DNA from: Tritrichomonas musculus
Taxonomy: Eukaryota; Parabasalia; Tritrichomonadida; Tritrichomonadidae
NCBI GenBank assembly: GCA_039105265.1
Contig: JAPFFF010000059.1
Coordinates: 744,001 to 808,000, forward strand
Direction: 5' to 3'
Length of the DNA: 64,000 nucleotides
Below, piece by piece: positions 9,536 to 22,605 of this stretch; within the stretch, counting starts at the first letter, position 1; every line of letters starts with the position of its first letter. Made by a program: the position numbers and the translations under genes. The notes under the pieces were generated by a model. It did no database searches. It worked only from the letters and a program-made list of their open reading frames with translations, and was not told the origin of the DNA.

Positions 9536-12460
9536 TTTAATCTGATGGTTCAATTGCAGTTGTAGTTTAATCTAATGGTTCAAATTGCAGTTGTAGCTGA
9601 ATCTGATGGTTCAAATTGCAGTTGTAGTTTAATCTAATGGTTCAAATTGCAGTTGTAGCTGAATCTGATGGTTCAAATTGCAGTTGTAGTTTAATCTGAT
9701 GGTTCAATTGCAGTTGTAGTTTAATCTAATGGTTCAAATTGCAGTTGCAGCTGAATCTAATGGTTCAATTCCAGTTGTAGTTTAATCTGATGGTTCAAAT
9801 TGCAGTTGCAGCTGAATCTAATGGTTCAATTGCAGTTGTAGTTTAATCTGATGGTTCAATTGCAGTTGCAGCTGAATCTGATGGTTCAATTGCAGTTGTA
9901 GTTTAATCTGATGGTTCAATTGCAGTTGTAGCTGAATCTGATGGTTCAATTGAAGTTGCAGCTGAATCTAATGGTTCAATTGCAGTTGTAGTTTAATCTG
10001 ATGGTTCAAATTGCAGTTGTAGCTGAATCTGATGGTTCAAATTGCAGTTGTAGTTTAATCTGATAATTCAATTGCAGTTGTAGTTTAATCTGATGGTTCA
10101 ATTGCAGTTGTAGTTTAATCTGATGGTTCAATTGCAGTTGTAGCTGAATCTGATGGTTCAATTGCAGTTGTAGTTTAATCTGATGGTTCAATTGAAGTTG
10201 CAGCTGAATCTAATGGTTCAATTGCAGTTGTAGTTTAATCTGATGGTTCAAATTGCAGTTGTAGCTGAATCTGATGGTTCAAATTGCAGTTGTAGCTGAA
10301 TCTGATGGTTCAAATTGCAGTTGTAGCTGAATCTGATGGTTCAATTGCAGTTGTAGTTTAATCTGATGGTTCAAATTGCAGTTGTAGCTGAATCTGATGG
10401 TTCAAATTGCAGTTGTAGCTGAATCTGATGGTTCAACTGCAGTTGTAGTTTAATCTAATGGTTCAATTGCAGTTGCAGCTGAATCTGATGGTTCAATTGC
10501 AGTTGTAGTTTAATCTGATGGTTCAATTGCAGTTGTAGTTTAATCTGATGGTTCAAATTGCAGTTGTAGCTGAATCTGATGGTTCAAATTGCAGTTGTAG
10601 CTGAATCTAATGGTTCAACTGCAGTTGTAGCTGAATCTGATGGTTCAACTGCAGTTGTAGTTTAATCTAATGGTTCAAATTGCAGTTGCAGCTGAATCTG
10701 ATGGTTCAATTGCAGTTGTAGTTTAATCTGATGGTTCAATTGCAGTTGTAGTTTAATCTGATGGTTCAATTGCAGTTGTAGTTTAATCTGATGGTTCAAA
10801 TTGCAGTTGTAGTTTAATCTAATGGTTCAAATTGCAGTTGTAGCTGAATCTGATGGTTCAAATTGCAGTTGTAGTTTAATCTGATGGTTCAATTGCAGTT
10901 GTAGTTTAATCTGATGGTTCAAATTGCAGTTGTAGCTGAATCTGATAATTCAATTGCAGTTGTAGTTTAATCTGATGGTTCAATTGCAGTTGTAGCTGAA
11001 TCTGATGGTTCAATTGCAGTTGTAGTTTAATCTGATGGTTCAAATTGCAGTTGTAGCTGAATCTGATGGTTCAATTGCAGTTGTAGTTTAATCTGATAGT
11101 TCAATTGCAGTTGTAGTTTAATCTGATGGTTCAATTGCAGTTGCAGCTGAATCTAATGGTTCAATTCCAGTTGTAGTTTAATCTGATGGTTCAAATTGCA
11201 GTTGCAGCTGAATCTAATGGTTCAATTGCAGTTGTAGTTTAATCTGATGGTTCAATTGCAGTTGCAGCTGAATCTGATGGTTCAATTGCAGTTGTAGTTT
11301 AATCTGATGGTTCAATTGCAGTTGTAGCTGAATCTGATGGTTCAATTGAAGTTGCAGCTGAATCTAATTGTTCAATTGCAGTTGTAGTTTAATCTGATGG
11401 TTCAAATTGCAGTTGTAGCTGAATCTGATGGTTCAAATTGCAGTTGTAGTTTAATCTGATAATTCAATTGCAGTTGTAGTTTAATCTGATGGTTCAATTG
11501 CAGTTGTAGTTTAATCTAATGGTTCAAATTGCAGTTGTAGCTGAATCTAATGGTTCAATTGCAGTTGTAGTTTAATCTGATGGTTCAAATTGCAGTTGCA
11601 GCTGAATCTAATGGTTCAATTGCAGTTGTAGTTTAATCTGATGGTTCAATTGCAGTTGCAGCTGAATCTGATGGTTCAATTGCAGTTGTAGTTTAATCTG
11701 ATGGTTCAATTGCAGTTGTAGTTTAATCTGATGGTTCAATTGAAGTTGCAGCTGAATCTGATGGTTCAATTGCAGTTGTAGTTTAATCTGATGGTTCAAA
11801 TTGCAGTTGTAGCTGAATCTGATGGTTCAAATTGCAGTTGTAGTTTAATCTGATAATTCAATTGCAGTTGTAGTTTAATCTGATGGTTCAATTGCAGTTG
11901 TAGTTTAATCTGATGGTTCAATTGCAGTTGTAGCTGAATCTGATGGTTCAAATTGCAGTTGTAGTTTAATCTGATGGTTCAATTGCAGTTGTAGCTGAAT
12001 CTGATGGTTCAATTGCAGTTGTAGTTTAATCTGATGGTTCAATTGAAGTTGCAGCTGAATCTAATGGTTCAATTGCAGTTGTAGTTTAATCTGATGGTTC
12101 AAATTGCAGTTGTAGCTGAATCTGATGGTTCAAATTGCAGTTGTAGCTGAATCTGATGGTTCAAATTGCAGTTGTAGCTGAATCTGATGGTTCAACTGCA
12201 GTTGTAGTTTAATCTGATGGTTCAATTGCAGTTGTAGTTTAATCTGATGGTTCAAATTGCAGTTGTAGCTGAATCTGATAATTCAATTGCAGTTGTAGTT
12301 TAATCTGATGGTTCAATTGCAGTTGTAGCTGAATCTGATGGTTCAATTGCAGTTGTAGTTTAATCTGATGGTTCAAATTGCAGTTGTAGCTGAATCTGAT
12401 GGTTCAATTGCAGTTGTAGTTTAATCTGATGGTTCAATTGCAGTTGTAGTTTAATCTGAT
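9536..12460 (+). repeat. Type II block 2
   Basis: No AATTTCAG monomer occurs here. GGTTCAATTCCAG monomers start at 9763 and 11159. GATAATTC and TTGAAGTTGCAG monomers recur throughout. The segment 10,006-10,191 has the same monomer order as 19,868-20,053, 23,063-23,248, 41,771-41,956, 53,428-53,613 and 60,354-60,539. The earlier 4,139-4,324 copy differs only by TTGCAG for TTGTAG in one monomer. A private G-to-T change sits at 11,369. Confidence 0.7.
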
Positions 12461-13202
12461 GATTCAAATTGCAGTTGTAGTTTAATCTGATGGTTCAAAT
12501 TGCAGTTGCAGCTGAATCTGATGGTTCAATTGCAGTTGTAGTTTAATCTGATAGTTCAATTGCAGTTGTAGTTTAATCTGATGGTTCAATTGCAGTTGTA
12601 GTTTAATCTAATGGTTCAATTTCAGTTGTAGCTTAATCTAATGGTTCAAATTGCAGTTGCAGCTGAATCTAATGGTTCAATTGAAGTTGTAGTTTAATCT
12701 GATGGTTCAATTGCAGTTGCAGCTGAATCTGATGGTTCAAATTGCAGTTGTAGCTGAATCTAATGGTTCAACTGCAGTTGTAGTTTAATCTGATGATTCA
12801 ACTGCAGTTGTAGTTTAATCTGATGGTTCAATTGCAGTTGTAGTTTAATCTAATGGTTCAATTTCAGTTGTAGCTTAATCTAATGGTTCAAATTGCAGTT
12901 GCAGCTGAATCTAATGGTTCAATTGAAGTTGTAGTTTAATCTGATGGTTCAATTGCAGTTGCAGCTGAATCTGATGGTTCAAATTGCAGTTGTAGCTGAA
13001 TCTAATGGTTCAACTGCAGTTGTAGTTTAATCTGATGATTCAACTGCAGTTGTAGTTTAATCTGATGGTTCAATTGCAATTGTAGTTTAATCTAATGGTT
13101 CAAATTGCAGTTGTAGCTGAATCTGATGGTTCAAATTGCAGTTGTAGTTTAATCTGATGGTTCAATTGCAGTTGTAGTTTAATCTGATGGTTCAACTGCA
13201 GT
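11960..13202 (+). repeat. 1,243-bp tandem duplication, copy 1
   Basis: Marker monomers at 12037 (TTGAAGTTGCAG), 12281 (ATTCAATTG), 12614 and 12856 (AATTTCAG) recur at 13280, 13524, 13857 and 14099, always 1,243 bases on. The unit therefore spans a type II segment plus two type I octamers, showing that both types were amplified together. The start is placed where upstream monomers stop matching. Confidence 0.82.
12614..13097 (+). repeat. Paired 242-bp octamers
   Basis: AATTTCAG monomers at 12614 and 12856 are 242 bases apart and the eight monomer types follow the reference order seen at 31-514. The second copy ends in the CAATTGCAATTG variant, as the pair at 31-514 does. Confidence 0.88.
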
Positions 13203-14445
13203 TGTAGTTTAATCTGATGGTTCAATTGCAGTTGTAGCTGAATCTGATGGTTCAATTGCAGTTGTAGTTTAATCTGATGGTTCAATTGAAGTTGCAGCTG
13301 AATCTAATGGTTCAATTGCAGTTGTAGTTTAATCTGATGGTTCAAATTGCAGTTGTAGCTGAATCTGATGGTTCAAATTGCAGTTGTAGCTGAATCTGAT
13401 GGTTCAAATTGCAGTTGTAGCTGAATCTGATGGTTCAACTGCAGTTGTAGTTTAATCTGATGGTTCAATTGCAGTTGTAGTTTAATCTGATGGTTCAAAT
13501 TGCAGTTGTAGCTGAATCTGATAATTCAATTGCAGTTGTAGTTTAATCTGATGGTTCAATTGCAGTTGTAGCTGAATCTGATGGTTCAATTGCAGTTGTA
13601 GTTTAATCTGATGGTTCAAATTGCAGTTGTAGCTGAATCTGATGGTTCAATTGCAGTTGTAGTTTAATCTGATGGTTCAATTGCAGTTGTAGTTTAATCT
13701 GATGATTCAAATTGCAGTTGTAGTTTAATCTGATGGTTCAAATTGCAGTTGCAGCTGAATCTGATGGTTCAATTGCAGTTGTAGTTTAATCTGATAGTTC
13801 AATTGCAGTTGTAGTTTAATCTGATGGTTCAATTGCAGTTGTAGTTTAATCTAATGGTTCAATTTCAGTTGTAGCTTAATCTAATGGTTCAAATTGCAGT
13901 TGCAGCTGAATCTAATGGTTCAATTGAAGTTGTAGTTTAATCTGATGGTTCAATTGCAGTTGCAGCTGAATCTGATGGTTCAAATTGCAGTTGTAGCTGA
14001 ATCTAATGGTTCAACTGCAGTTGTAGTTTAATCTGATGATTCAACTGCAGTTGTAGTTTAATCTGATGGTTCAATTGCAGTTGTAGTTTAATCTAATGGT
14101 TCAATTTCAGTTGTAGCTTAATCTAATGGTTCAAATTGCAGTTGCAGCTGAATCTAATGGTTCAATTGAAGTTGTAGTTTAATCTGATGGTTCAATTGCA
14201 GTTGCAGCTGAATCTGATGGTTCAAATTGCAGTTGTAGCTGAATCTAATGGTTCAACTGCAGTTGTAGTTTAATCTGATGATTCAACTGCAGTTGTAGTT
14301 TAATCTGATGGTTCAATTGCAATTGTAGTTTAATCTAATGGTTCAAATTGCAGTTGTAGCTGAATCTGATGGTTCAAATTGCAGTTGTAGTTTAATCTGA
14401 TGGTTCAATTGCAGTTGTAGTTTAATCTGATGGTTCAACTGCAGT
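13203..14445 (+). repeat. 1,243-bp tandem duplication, copy 2
   Basis: This is the second copy, directly following the first. The CAATTGCAATTG variant near 13,079 recurs near 14,322. A related but shorter arrangement follows at about 16.9-18.0 kb. There the distance from the TTGAAG monomer (16981) to the first octamer (17436) is 455 bases instead of 577. The difference of 122 bases equals four monomers. Confidence 0.8.
13857..14340 (+). repeat. Paired 242-bp octamers
   Basis: AATTTCAG monomers at 13857 and 14099, again 242 bases apart and in the reference order. This pair is the copy of 12614/12856 carried by the 1,243-base duplication. Confidence 0.88.
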
Positions 14446-17365
14446 TGTAGTTTAATCTGATGGTTCAAATTGCAGTTGTAGTTTAATCTGATGATTCAAA
14501 TTGCAGTTGTAGTTTAATCTGATGGTTCAACTGCAGTTGTAGTTTAATCTGATGGTTCAATTGCAGTTGTAGTTTAATCTAATGGTTCAAATTGCAGTTG
14601 TAGCTGAATCTGATGGTTCAAATTGCAGTTGTAGTTTAATCTGATGGTTCAACTGCAGTTGTAGTTTAATCTGATGGTTCAATTGCAGTTGTAGCTGAAT
14701 CTGATGGTTCAATTGCAGTTGTAGTTTAATCAGATGGTTCTAATTGCAGTTGCAGCTGAATCTGATGGTTCAATTGCAGTTGTAGTTTAATCTGATAGTT
14801 CAATTGCAGTTGTAGTTTAATCTGATGGTTCAATTGCAGTTGTAGTTTAATCTGATAGTTCAATTGCAGTTGTAGTTTAATCTGATGGTTCAATTGCAGT
14901 TGTAGTTTAATCTGATGGTTCAATTGCAGTTGTAGTTTAATCTGATGGTTCAAATTGCAGTTGTAGTTTAATCTGATGGTTCAATTGCAGTTGTAGTTTA
15001 ATCTGATGATTCAACTGCAGTTGTAGTTTAATCTGATGATTCAACTGCAGTTGTAGTTTAATCTGATGGTTCAAATTGCAGTTGTAGTTTAATCTGATGA
15101 TTCAAATTGCAGTTGTAGTTTAATCTGATGGTTCAAATTGCAGTTGCAGCTGAATCTGATGGTTCAATTGCAGTTGTAGTTTAATCTGATAGTTCAATTG
15201 CAGTTGTAGTTTAATCTGATGATTCAACTGCAGTTGTAGTTTAATCTGATGATTCAAATTGCAGTTGTAGTTTAATCTAATGGTTCAAATTGCAGTTGTA
15301 GCTGAATCTGATGGTTCAATTGCAGTTGTAGCTGAATCTGATGGTTCAAATTGCAGTTGTAGCTGAATCTAATGGTTCAACTGCAGTTGTAGTTTAATCT
15401 GATGATTCAACTGCAGTTGTAGTTTAATCTGATGGTTCAATTGCAATTGTAGTTTAATCTAATGGTTCAAATTGCAGTTGTAGCTGAATCTGATGGTTCA
15501 AATTGCAGTTGTAGTTTAATCTGATGGTTCAATTGCAGTTGTAGTTTAATCTGATGGTTCAACTGCAGTTGTAGTTTAATCTGATGGTTCAATTGCAGTT
15601 GTAGCTGAATCTGATGGTTCAATTGCAGTTGTAGTTTAATCTGATGGTTCAATTGAAGTTGCAGCTGAATCTAATGGTTCAATTGCAGTTGTAGTTTAAT
15701 CTGATGGTTCAAATTGCAGTTGTAGCTGAATCTGATGGTTCAATTGCAGTTGTAGTTTAATCTGATGGTTCAAATTGCAGTTGTAGTTTAATCTGATGAT
15801 TCAAATTGCAGTTGTAGTTTAATCTGATGGTTCAATTGCAGTTGTAGTTTAATCTGATGATTCAACTGCAGTTGTAGTTTAATCTGATGATTCAACTGCA
15901 GTTGTAGTTTAATCTGATGGTTCAAATTGCAGTTGTAGTTTAATCTGATGGTTCAACTGCAGTTGCAGCTGAATCTGATGGTTCAATTGCAGTTGTAGTT
16001 TAATCTGATAGTTCAATTGCAGTTGTAGTTTAATCTGATGGTTCAATTGCAGTTGTAGTTTAATCTGATAGTTCAATTGCAGTTGTAGTTTAATCTGATG
16101 GTTCAATTGCAGTTGTAGTTTAATCTGATGGTTCAATTGCAGTTGTAGTTTAATCTGATGGTTCAAATTGCAGTTGTAGTTTAATCTGATGATTCAAATT
16201 GCAGTTGTAGTTTAATCTGATGGTTCAATTGCAGTTGTAGTTTAATCTGATGATTCAACTGCAGTTGTAGTTTAATCTGATGATTCAACTGCAGTTGTAG
16301 TTTAATCTGATGGTTCAAATTGCAGTTGTAGTTTAATCTGATGATTCAAATTGCAGTTGTAGTTTAATCTGATGGTTCAAATTGCAGTTGCAGCTGAATC
16401 TGATGGTTCAATTGCAGTTGTAGTTTAATCTGATAGTTCAATTGCAGTTGTAGTTTAATCTGATGATTCAACTGCAGTTGTAGTTTAATCTGATGATTCA
16501 AATTGCAGTTGTAGTTTAATCTAATGGTTCAAATTGCAGTTGCAGCTGAATCTAATGGTTCAATTGCAGTTGTAGTTTAATCTGATGGTTCAATTGCAGT
16601 TGCAGCTGAATCTGATGGTTCAATTGCAGTTGTAGTTTAATCTGATGGTTCAATTGCAGTTGTAGTTTAATCTGATGGTTCAAATTGCAGTTGTAGCTGA
16701 ATCTAATGGTTCAACTGCAGTTGTAGTTTAATCTGATGATTCAACTGCAGTTGTAGTTTAATCTGATGGTTCAATTGCAATTGTAGTTTAATCTAATGGT
16801 TCAAATTGCAGTTGTAGCTGAATCTGATGGTTCAAATTGCAGTTGTAGTTTAATCTGATGGTTCAATTGCAGTTGTAGTTTAATCTGATGGTTCAACTGC
16901 AGTTGTAGTTTAATCTGATGGTTCAATTGCAGTTGTAGCTGAATCTGATGGTTCAATTGCAGTTGTAGTTTAATCTGATGGTTCAATTGAAGTTGCAGCT
17001 GAATCTAATGGTTCAATTGCAGTTGTAGTTTAATCTGATGGTTCAAATTGCAGTTGTAGCTGAATCTGATGGTTCAAATTGCAGTTGTAGCTGAATCTGA
17101 TGGTTCAAATTGCAGTTGTAGCTGAATCTGATGGTTCAACTGCAGTTGTAGTTTAATCTGATGGTTCAATTGCAGTTGTAGTTTAATCTGATGGTTCAAA
17201 TTGCAGTTGTAGCTGAATCTGATAATTCAATTGCAGTTGTAGTTTAATCTGATGGTTCAATTGCAGTTGTAGCTGAATCTGATGGTTCAATTGCAGTTGT
17301 AGTTTAATCTGATGGTTCAAATTGCAGTTGTAGCTGAATCTGATGGTTCAATTGCAGTTGTAGTT
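14446..17365 (+). repeat. Mixed type I / type II stretch
   Basis: Short pieces of both block types interleave here. GATTCAA and GATAGTTC monomers (type I) fill about 14.46-15.25 and 15.77-16.5 kb. TTGAAGTTGCAG monomers (type II) sit near 15,650 and 16,981. No AATTTCAG octamer start occurs between 14,099 and 17,436. The segment 15,467-15,652 recurs at 16,801-16,986, an offset of 1,334 bases, and also matches 13,100-13,285. A monomer at 14,732-14,741 carries two private A/T changes. Confidence 0.65.
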
Positions 17366-19430
17366 TAATCTGATAGTTCAATTGCAGTTGTAGTTTAATC
17401 TGATGGTTCAATTGCAGTTGTAGTTTAATCTAATGGTTCAATTTCAGTTGTAGCTTAATCTAATGGTTCAAATTGCAGTTGCAGCTGAATCTAATGGTTC
17501 AATTGAAGTTGTAGTTTAATCTGATGGTTCAATTGCAGTTGCAGCTGAATCTGATGGTTCAAATTGCAGTTGTAGCTGAATCTAATGGTTCAACTGCAGT
17601 TGTAGTTTAATCTGATGATTCAACTGCAGTTGTAGTTTAATCTGATGGTTCAATTGCAGTTGTAGTTTAATCTAATGGTTCAATTTCAGTTGTAGCTTAA
17701 TCTAATGGTTCAAATTGCAGTTGCAGCTGAATCTAATGGTTCAATTGAAGTTGTAGTTTAATCTGATGGTTCAATTGCAGTTGCAGCTGAATCTGATGGT
17801 TCAAATTGCAGTTGTAGCTGAATCTAATGGTTCAACTGCAGTTGTAGTTTAATCTGATGATTCAACTGCAGTTGTAGTTTAATCTGATGGTTCAATTGCA
17901 ATTGTAGTTTAATCTAATGGTTCAAATTGCAGTTGTAGCTGAATCTGATGGTTCAAATTGCAGTTGTAGTTTAATCTGATGGTTCAATTGCAGTTGTAGT
18001 TTAATCTGATGGTTCAACTGCAGTTGTAGTTTAATCTGATGGTTCAAATTGCAGTTGTAGTTTAATCTGATGATTCAAATTGCAGTTGTAGTTTAATCTG
18101 ATGGTTCAAATTGCAGTTGCAGCTGAATCTGATGGTTCAATTGCAGTTGTAGTTTAATCTGATAGTTCAATTGCAGTTGTAGTTTAATCTGATGGTTCAA
18201 TTGCAGTTGTAGTTTAATCTGATAGTTCAATTGCAGTTGTAGTTTAATCTGATGGTTCAATTGCAGTTGTAGTTTAATCTGATGGTTCAATTGCAGTTGT
18301 AGTTTAATCTGATGGTTCAAATTGCAGTTGTAGTTTAATCTGATGATTCAAATTGCAGTTGTAGTTTAATCTGATGGTTCAATTGCAGTTGTAGTTTAAT
18401 CTGATGATTCAACTGCAGTTGTAGTTTAATCTGATGATTCAACTGCAGTTGTAGTTTAATCTGATGGTTCAATTGCAGTTGTAGTTTAATCTGATAGTTC
18501 AATTGCAGTTGTAGTTTAATCTGATGGTTCAATTGCAGTTGTAGTTTAATCTAATGGTTCAATTTCAGTTGTAGCTTAATCTAATGGTTCAAATTGCAGT
18601 TGCAGCTGAATCTAATGGTTCAATTGAAGTTGTAGTTTAATCTGATGGTTCAATTGCAGTTGCAGCTGAATCTGATGGTTCAAATTGCAGTTGTAGCTGA
18701 ATCTAATGGTTCAACTGCAGTTGTAGTTTAATCTGATGATTCAACTGCAGTTGTAGTTTAATCTGATGATTCAAATTGCAGTTGTAGTTTAATCTGATGA
18801 TTCAAATTGCAGTTGTAGTTTAATCTGATGGTTCAATTTGCAGTTGTAGTTTAATCTGATGGTTCAAATTGCAGTTGTAGTTTAATCTGATGGTTCAATT
18901 GCAGTTGCAGCTGAATCTGATGGTTCAAATTGCAGTTTTAGCTGAATCTAATGGTTCAACTGCAGTTGTAGTTTAATCTGATGATTCAACTGCAGTTGTA
19001 GTTTAATCTGATGGTTCAAATTGCAGTTGTAGTTTAATCTGATGATTCAAATTGCAGTTGTAGTTTAATCTGATGGTTCAAATTGCAGTTGCAGCTGAAT
19101 CTGATGGTTCAATTGCAGTTGTAGTTTAATCTGATAGTTCAATTGCAGTTGTAGTTTAATCTGATGGTTCAATTGCAGTTGTAGTTTAATCTAATGGTTC
19201 AATTTCAGTTGTAGCTTAATCTAATGGTTCAAATTGCAGTTGCAGCTGAATCTAATGGTTCAATTGAAGTTGTAGTTTAATCTGATGGTTCAATTGCAGT
19301 TGCAGCTGAATCTGATGGTTCAAATTGCAGTTTTAGCTGAATCTAATGGTTCAACTGCAGTTGTAGTTTAATCTGATGATTCAACTGCAGTTGTAGTTTA
19401 ATCTGATGGTTCAAATTGCAGTTGTAGTTT
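17366..19430 (+). repeat. Type I block (octamer pair plus two more starts)
   Basis: AATTTCAG monomers lie at 17436 and 17678 (a 242-base octamer pair), then 18557 and 19197. The GATAGTTC-rich run at 18,093-18,320 has the same order as 688-915 and 7,987-8,214. From about 19.1 kb this sequence is repeated near 22.3 kb at an offset of 3,195-3,196 bases, continuing into the following type II block. Confidence 0.7.
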
Positions 19431-20890
19431 AATCTAATGGTTCAAATTGCAGTTGTAGCTGAATCTGATGGTTCAAATTGCAGTTGTAGTTTAATCTAAT
19501 GGTTCAAATTGCAGTTGTAGCTGAATCTGATGGTTCAAATTGCAGTTGTAGTTTAATCTGATGGTTCAATTGCAGTTGTAGTTTAATCTAATGGTTCAAA
19601 TTGCAGTTGCAGCTGAATCTAATGGTTCAATTCCAGTTGTAGTTTAATCTGATGGTTCAAATTGCAGTTGCAGCTGAATCTAATGGTTCAATTGCAGTTG
19701 TAGTTTAATCTGATGGTTCAATTGCAGTTGCAGCTGAATCTGATGGTTCAATTGCAGTTGTAGTTTAATCTGATGGTTCAATTGCAGTTGTAGCTGAATC
19801 TGATGGTTCAATTGAAGTTGCAGCTGAATCTAATGGTTCAATTGCAGTTGTAGTTTAATCTGATGGTTCAAATTGCAGTTGTAGCTGAATCTGATGGTTC
19901 AAATTGCAGTTGTAGTTTAATCTGATAATTCAATTGCAGTTGTAGTTTAATCTGATGGTTCAATTGCAGTTGTAGTTTAATCTGATGGTTCAATTGCAGT
20001 TGTAGCTGAATCTGATGGTTCAATTGCAGTTGTAGTTTAATCTGATGGTTCAATTGAAGTTGCAGCTGAATCTAATGGTTCAATTGCAGTTGTAGTTTAA
20101 TCTGATGGTTCAAATTGCAGTTGTAGTTTAATCTGATGGTTCAAATTGCAGTTGTAGCTGAATCTGATGGTTCAAATTGCAGTTGTAGCTGAATCTGATG
20201 GTTCAATTGCAGTTGTAGTTTAATCTGATGGTTCAAATTGCAGTTGTAGTTTAATCTGATGGTTCAAATTGCAGTTGTAGCTGAATCTGATGGTTCAACT
20301 GCAGTTGTAGTTTAATCTAATGGTTCAATTGCAGTTGCAGCTGAATCTGATGGTTCAATTGCAGTTGTAGTTTAATCTGATGGTTCAATTGCAGTTGTAG
20401 TTTAATCTGATGGTTCAAATTGCAGTTGTAGCTGAATCTGATGGTTCAAATTGCAGTTGTAGTTTAATCTAATGGTTCAAATTGCAGTTGTAGCTGAATC
20501 TGATGGTTCAAATTGCAGTTGTAGTTTAATCTGATGGTTCAATTGCAGTTGTAGTTTAATCTAATGGTTCAAATTGCAGTTGTAGCTGAATCTAATGGTT
20601 CAATTGCAGTTGTAGTTTAATCTGATGGTTCAAATTGCAGTTGCAGCTGAATCTAATGGTTCAATTGCAGTTGTAGTTTAATCTGATGGTTCAATTGCAG
20701 TTGCAGTTTAATCTGATGGTTCAATTGCAGTTGTAGCTGAATCTGATGGTTCAATTGAAGTTGCAGCTGAATCTAATGGTTCAATTGCAGTTGTAGTTTA
20801 ATCTGATGGTTCAAATTGCAGTTGTAGCTGAATCTGATGGTTCAAATTGCAGTTGTAGTTTAATCTGATAATTCAATTGCAGTTGTAGTT
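19431..20890 (+). repeat. Type II block
   Basis: GGTTCAATTCCAG starts at 19625, with GATAATTC and TTGAAGTTGCAG monomers around it. Its first kilobase is repeated at about 22.6-23.6 kb (19,625 to 22,820 is 3,195 bases; 19,868 to 23,063 is also 3,195). The one-base change from 3,196 to 3,195 falls near 19,430, where this copy has a 31-base monomer and the other a 30-base one. Confidence 0.7.
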
Positions 20891-22605
20891 TAATCTGATG
20901 ATTCAACTGCAGTTGTAGTTTAATCTGATGGTTCAAATTGCAGTTGTAGTTTAATCTGATGATTCAAATTGCAGTTGTAGTTTAATCTGATGGTTCAAAT
21001 TGCAGTTGCAGCTGAATCTGATGGTTCAATTGCAGTTGTAGTTTAATCTGATAGTTCAATTGCAGTTGTAGTTTAATCTGATGGTTCAATTGCAGTTGTA
21101 GTTTAATCTAATGGTTCAATTTCAGTTGTAGCTTAATCTAATGGTTCAAATTGCAGTTGCAGCTGAATCTAATGGTTCAATTGAAGTTGTAGTTTAATCT
21201 GATGGTTCAATTGCAGTTGCAGCTGAATCTGATGGTTCAAATTGCAGTTGTAGCTGAATCTAATGGTTCAACTGCAGTTGTAGTTTAATCTGATGATTCA
21301 ACTGCAGTTGTAGTTTAATCTGATGGTTCAATTGCAGTTGTAGTTTAATCTAATGGTTCAAATTGCAGTTGTAGCTGAATCTGATGGTTCAAATTGCAGT
21401 TGTAGTTTAATCTGATGGTTCAATTGCAGTTGTAGTTTAATCTGATGATTCAACTGCAGTTGTAGTTTAATCTGATGGTTCAATTGCAGTTGTAGTTTAA
21501 TCTGATGGTTCAATTGCAGTTGTAGTTTAATCTAATGGTTCAAATTGCAGTTGTAGCTGAATCTGATGGTTCAAATTGCAGTTGTAGTTTAATCTGATGG
21601 TTCAATTGCAGTTGTAGTTTAATCTGATGGTTCAAATTGCAGTTGTAGCTGAATCTGATGGTTCAAATTGCAGTTGTAGCTGAATCTGATGGTTCAATTG
21701 CAGTTGTAGTTTAATCTGATGGTTCAAATTGCAGTTGTAGCTGAATCTGATGGTTCAAATTGCAGTTGTAGCTGAATCTGATGGTTCAACTGCAGTTGTA
21801 GTTTAATCTAATGGTTCAATTGCAGTTGCAGCTGAATCTGATGGTTCAATTGCAGTTGTAGTTTAATCTGATGGTTCAATTGCAGTTGTAGTTTAATCTG
21901 ATGGTTCAAATTGCAGTTGTAGCTGAATCTGATGGTTCAAATTGCAGTTGTAGTTTAATCTAATGGTTCAAATTGCAGTTGTAGCTGAATCTGATGGTTC
22001 AAATTGCAGTTGTAGTTTAATCTGATGGTTCAATTGCAGTTGTAGTTTAATCTGATAATTCAATTGCAGTTGTAGTTTAATCTGATGGTTCAAATTGCAG
22101 TTGTAGCTGAATCTGATGGTTCAAATTGCAGTTGTAGTTTAATCTGATAATTCAATTGCAGTTGTAGTTTAATCTGATGATTCAACTGCAGTTGTAGTTT
22201 AATCTGATGGTTCAAATTGCAGTTGTAGTTTAATCTGATGATTCAAATTGCAGTTGTAGTTTAATCTGATGGTTCAAATTGCAGTTGCAGCTGAATCTGA
22301 TGGTTCAATTGCAGTTGTAGTTTAATCTGATAGTTCAATTGCAGTTGTAGTTTAATCTGATGGTTCAATTGCAGTTGTAGTTTAATCTAATGGTTCAATT
22401 TCAGTTGTAGCTTAATCTAATGGTTCAAATTGCAGTTGCAGCTGAATCTAATGGTTCAATTGAAGTTGTAGTTTAATCTGATGGTTCAATTGCAGTTGCA
22501 GCTGAATCTGATGGTTCAAATTGCAGTTTTAGCTGAATCTAATGGTTCAACTGCAGTTGTAGTTTAATCTGATGATTCAACTGCAGTTGTAGTTTAATCT
22601 GATGG
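20891..22605 (+). repeat. Alternating short type I and type II pieces
   Basis: Type I pieces with single octamer starts at 21114 and 22393 flank a type II piece (about 21.33-22.16 kb) that has GATAATTC monomers and CAAATTGCAGTTGTAGCTG runs. The two octamer starts are 1,279 bases apart. Each is preceded by the same lead-in of GATAATTC, GATTCAACTG, GATTCAAATTG and GATAGTTC monomers, so the unit is probably a duplicated module of about 1.3 kb that has since diverged. Confidence 0.65.

Noticed and set aside
15909-16166. Longest minus-strand open frame (85 codons), and its many relatives, as real small genes
   Set aside because: They are runs of 30-base monomers that stay in frame by arithmetic. 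None has an ATG start, all end at the next 31-base monomer, the peptide is a pure decapeptide repeat, and the same frames recur with every duplicated block.
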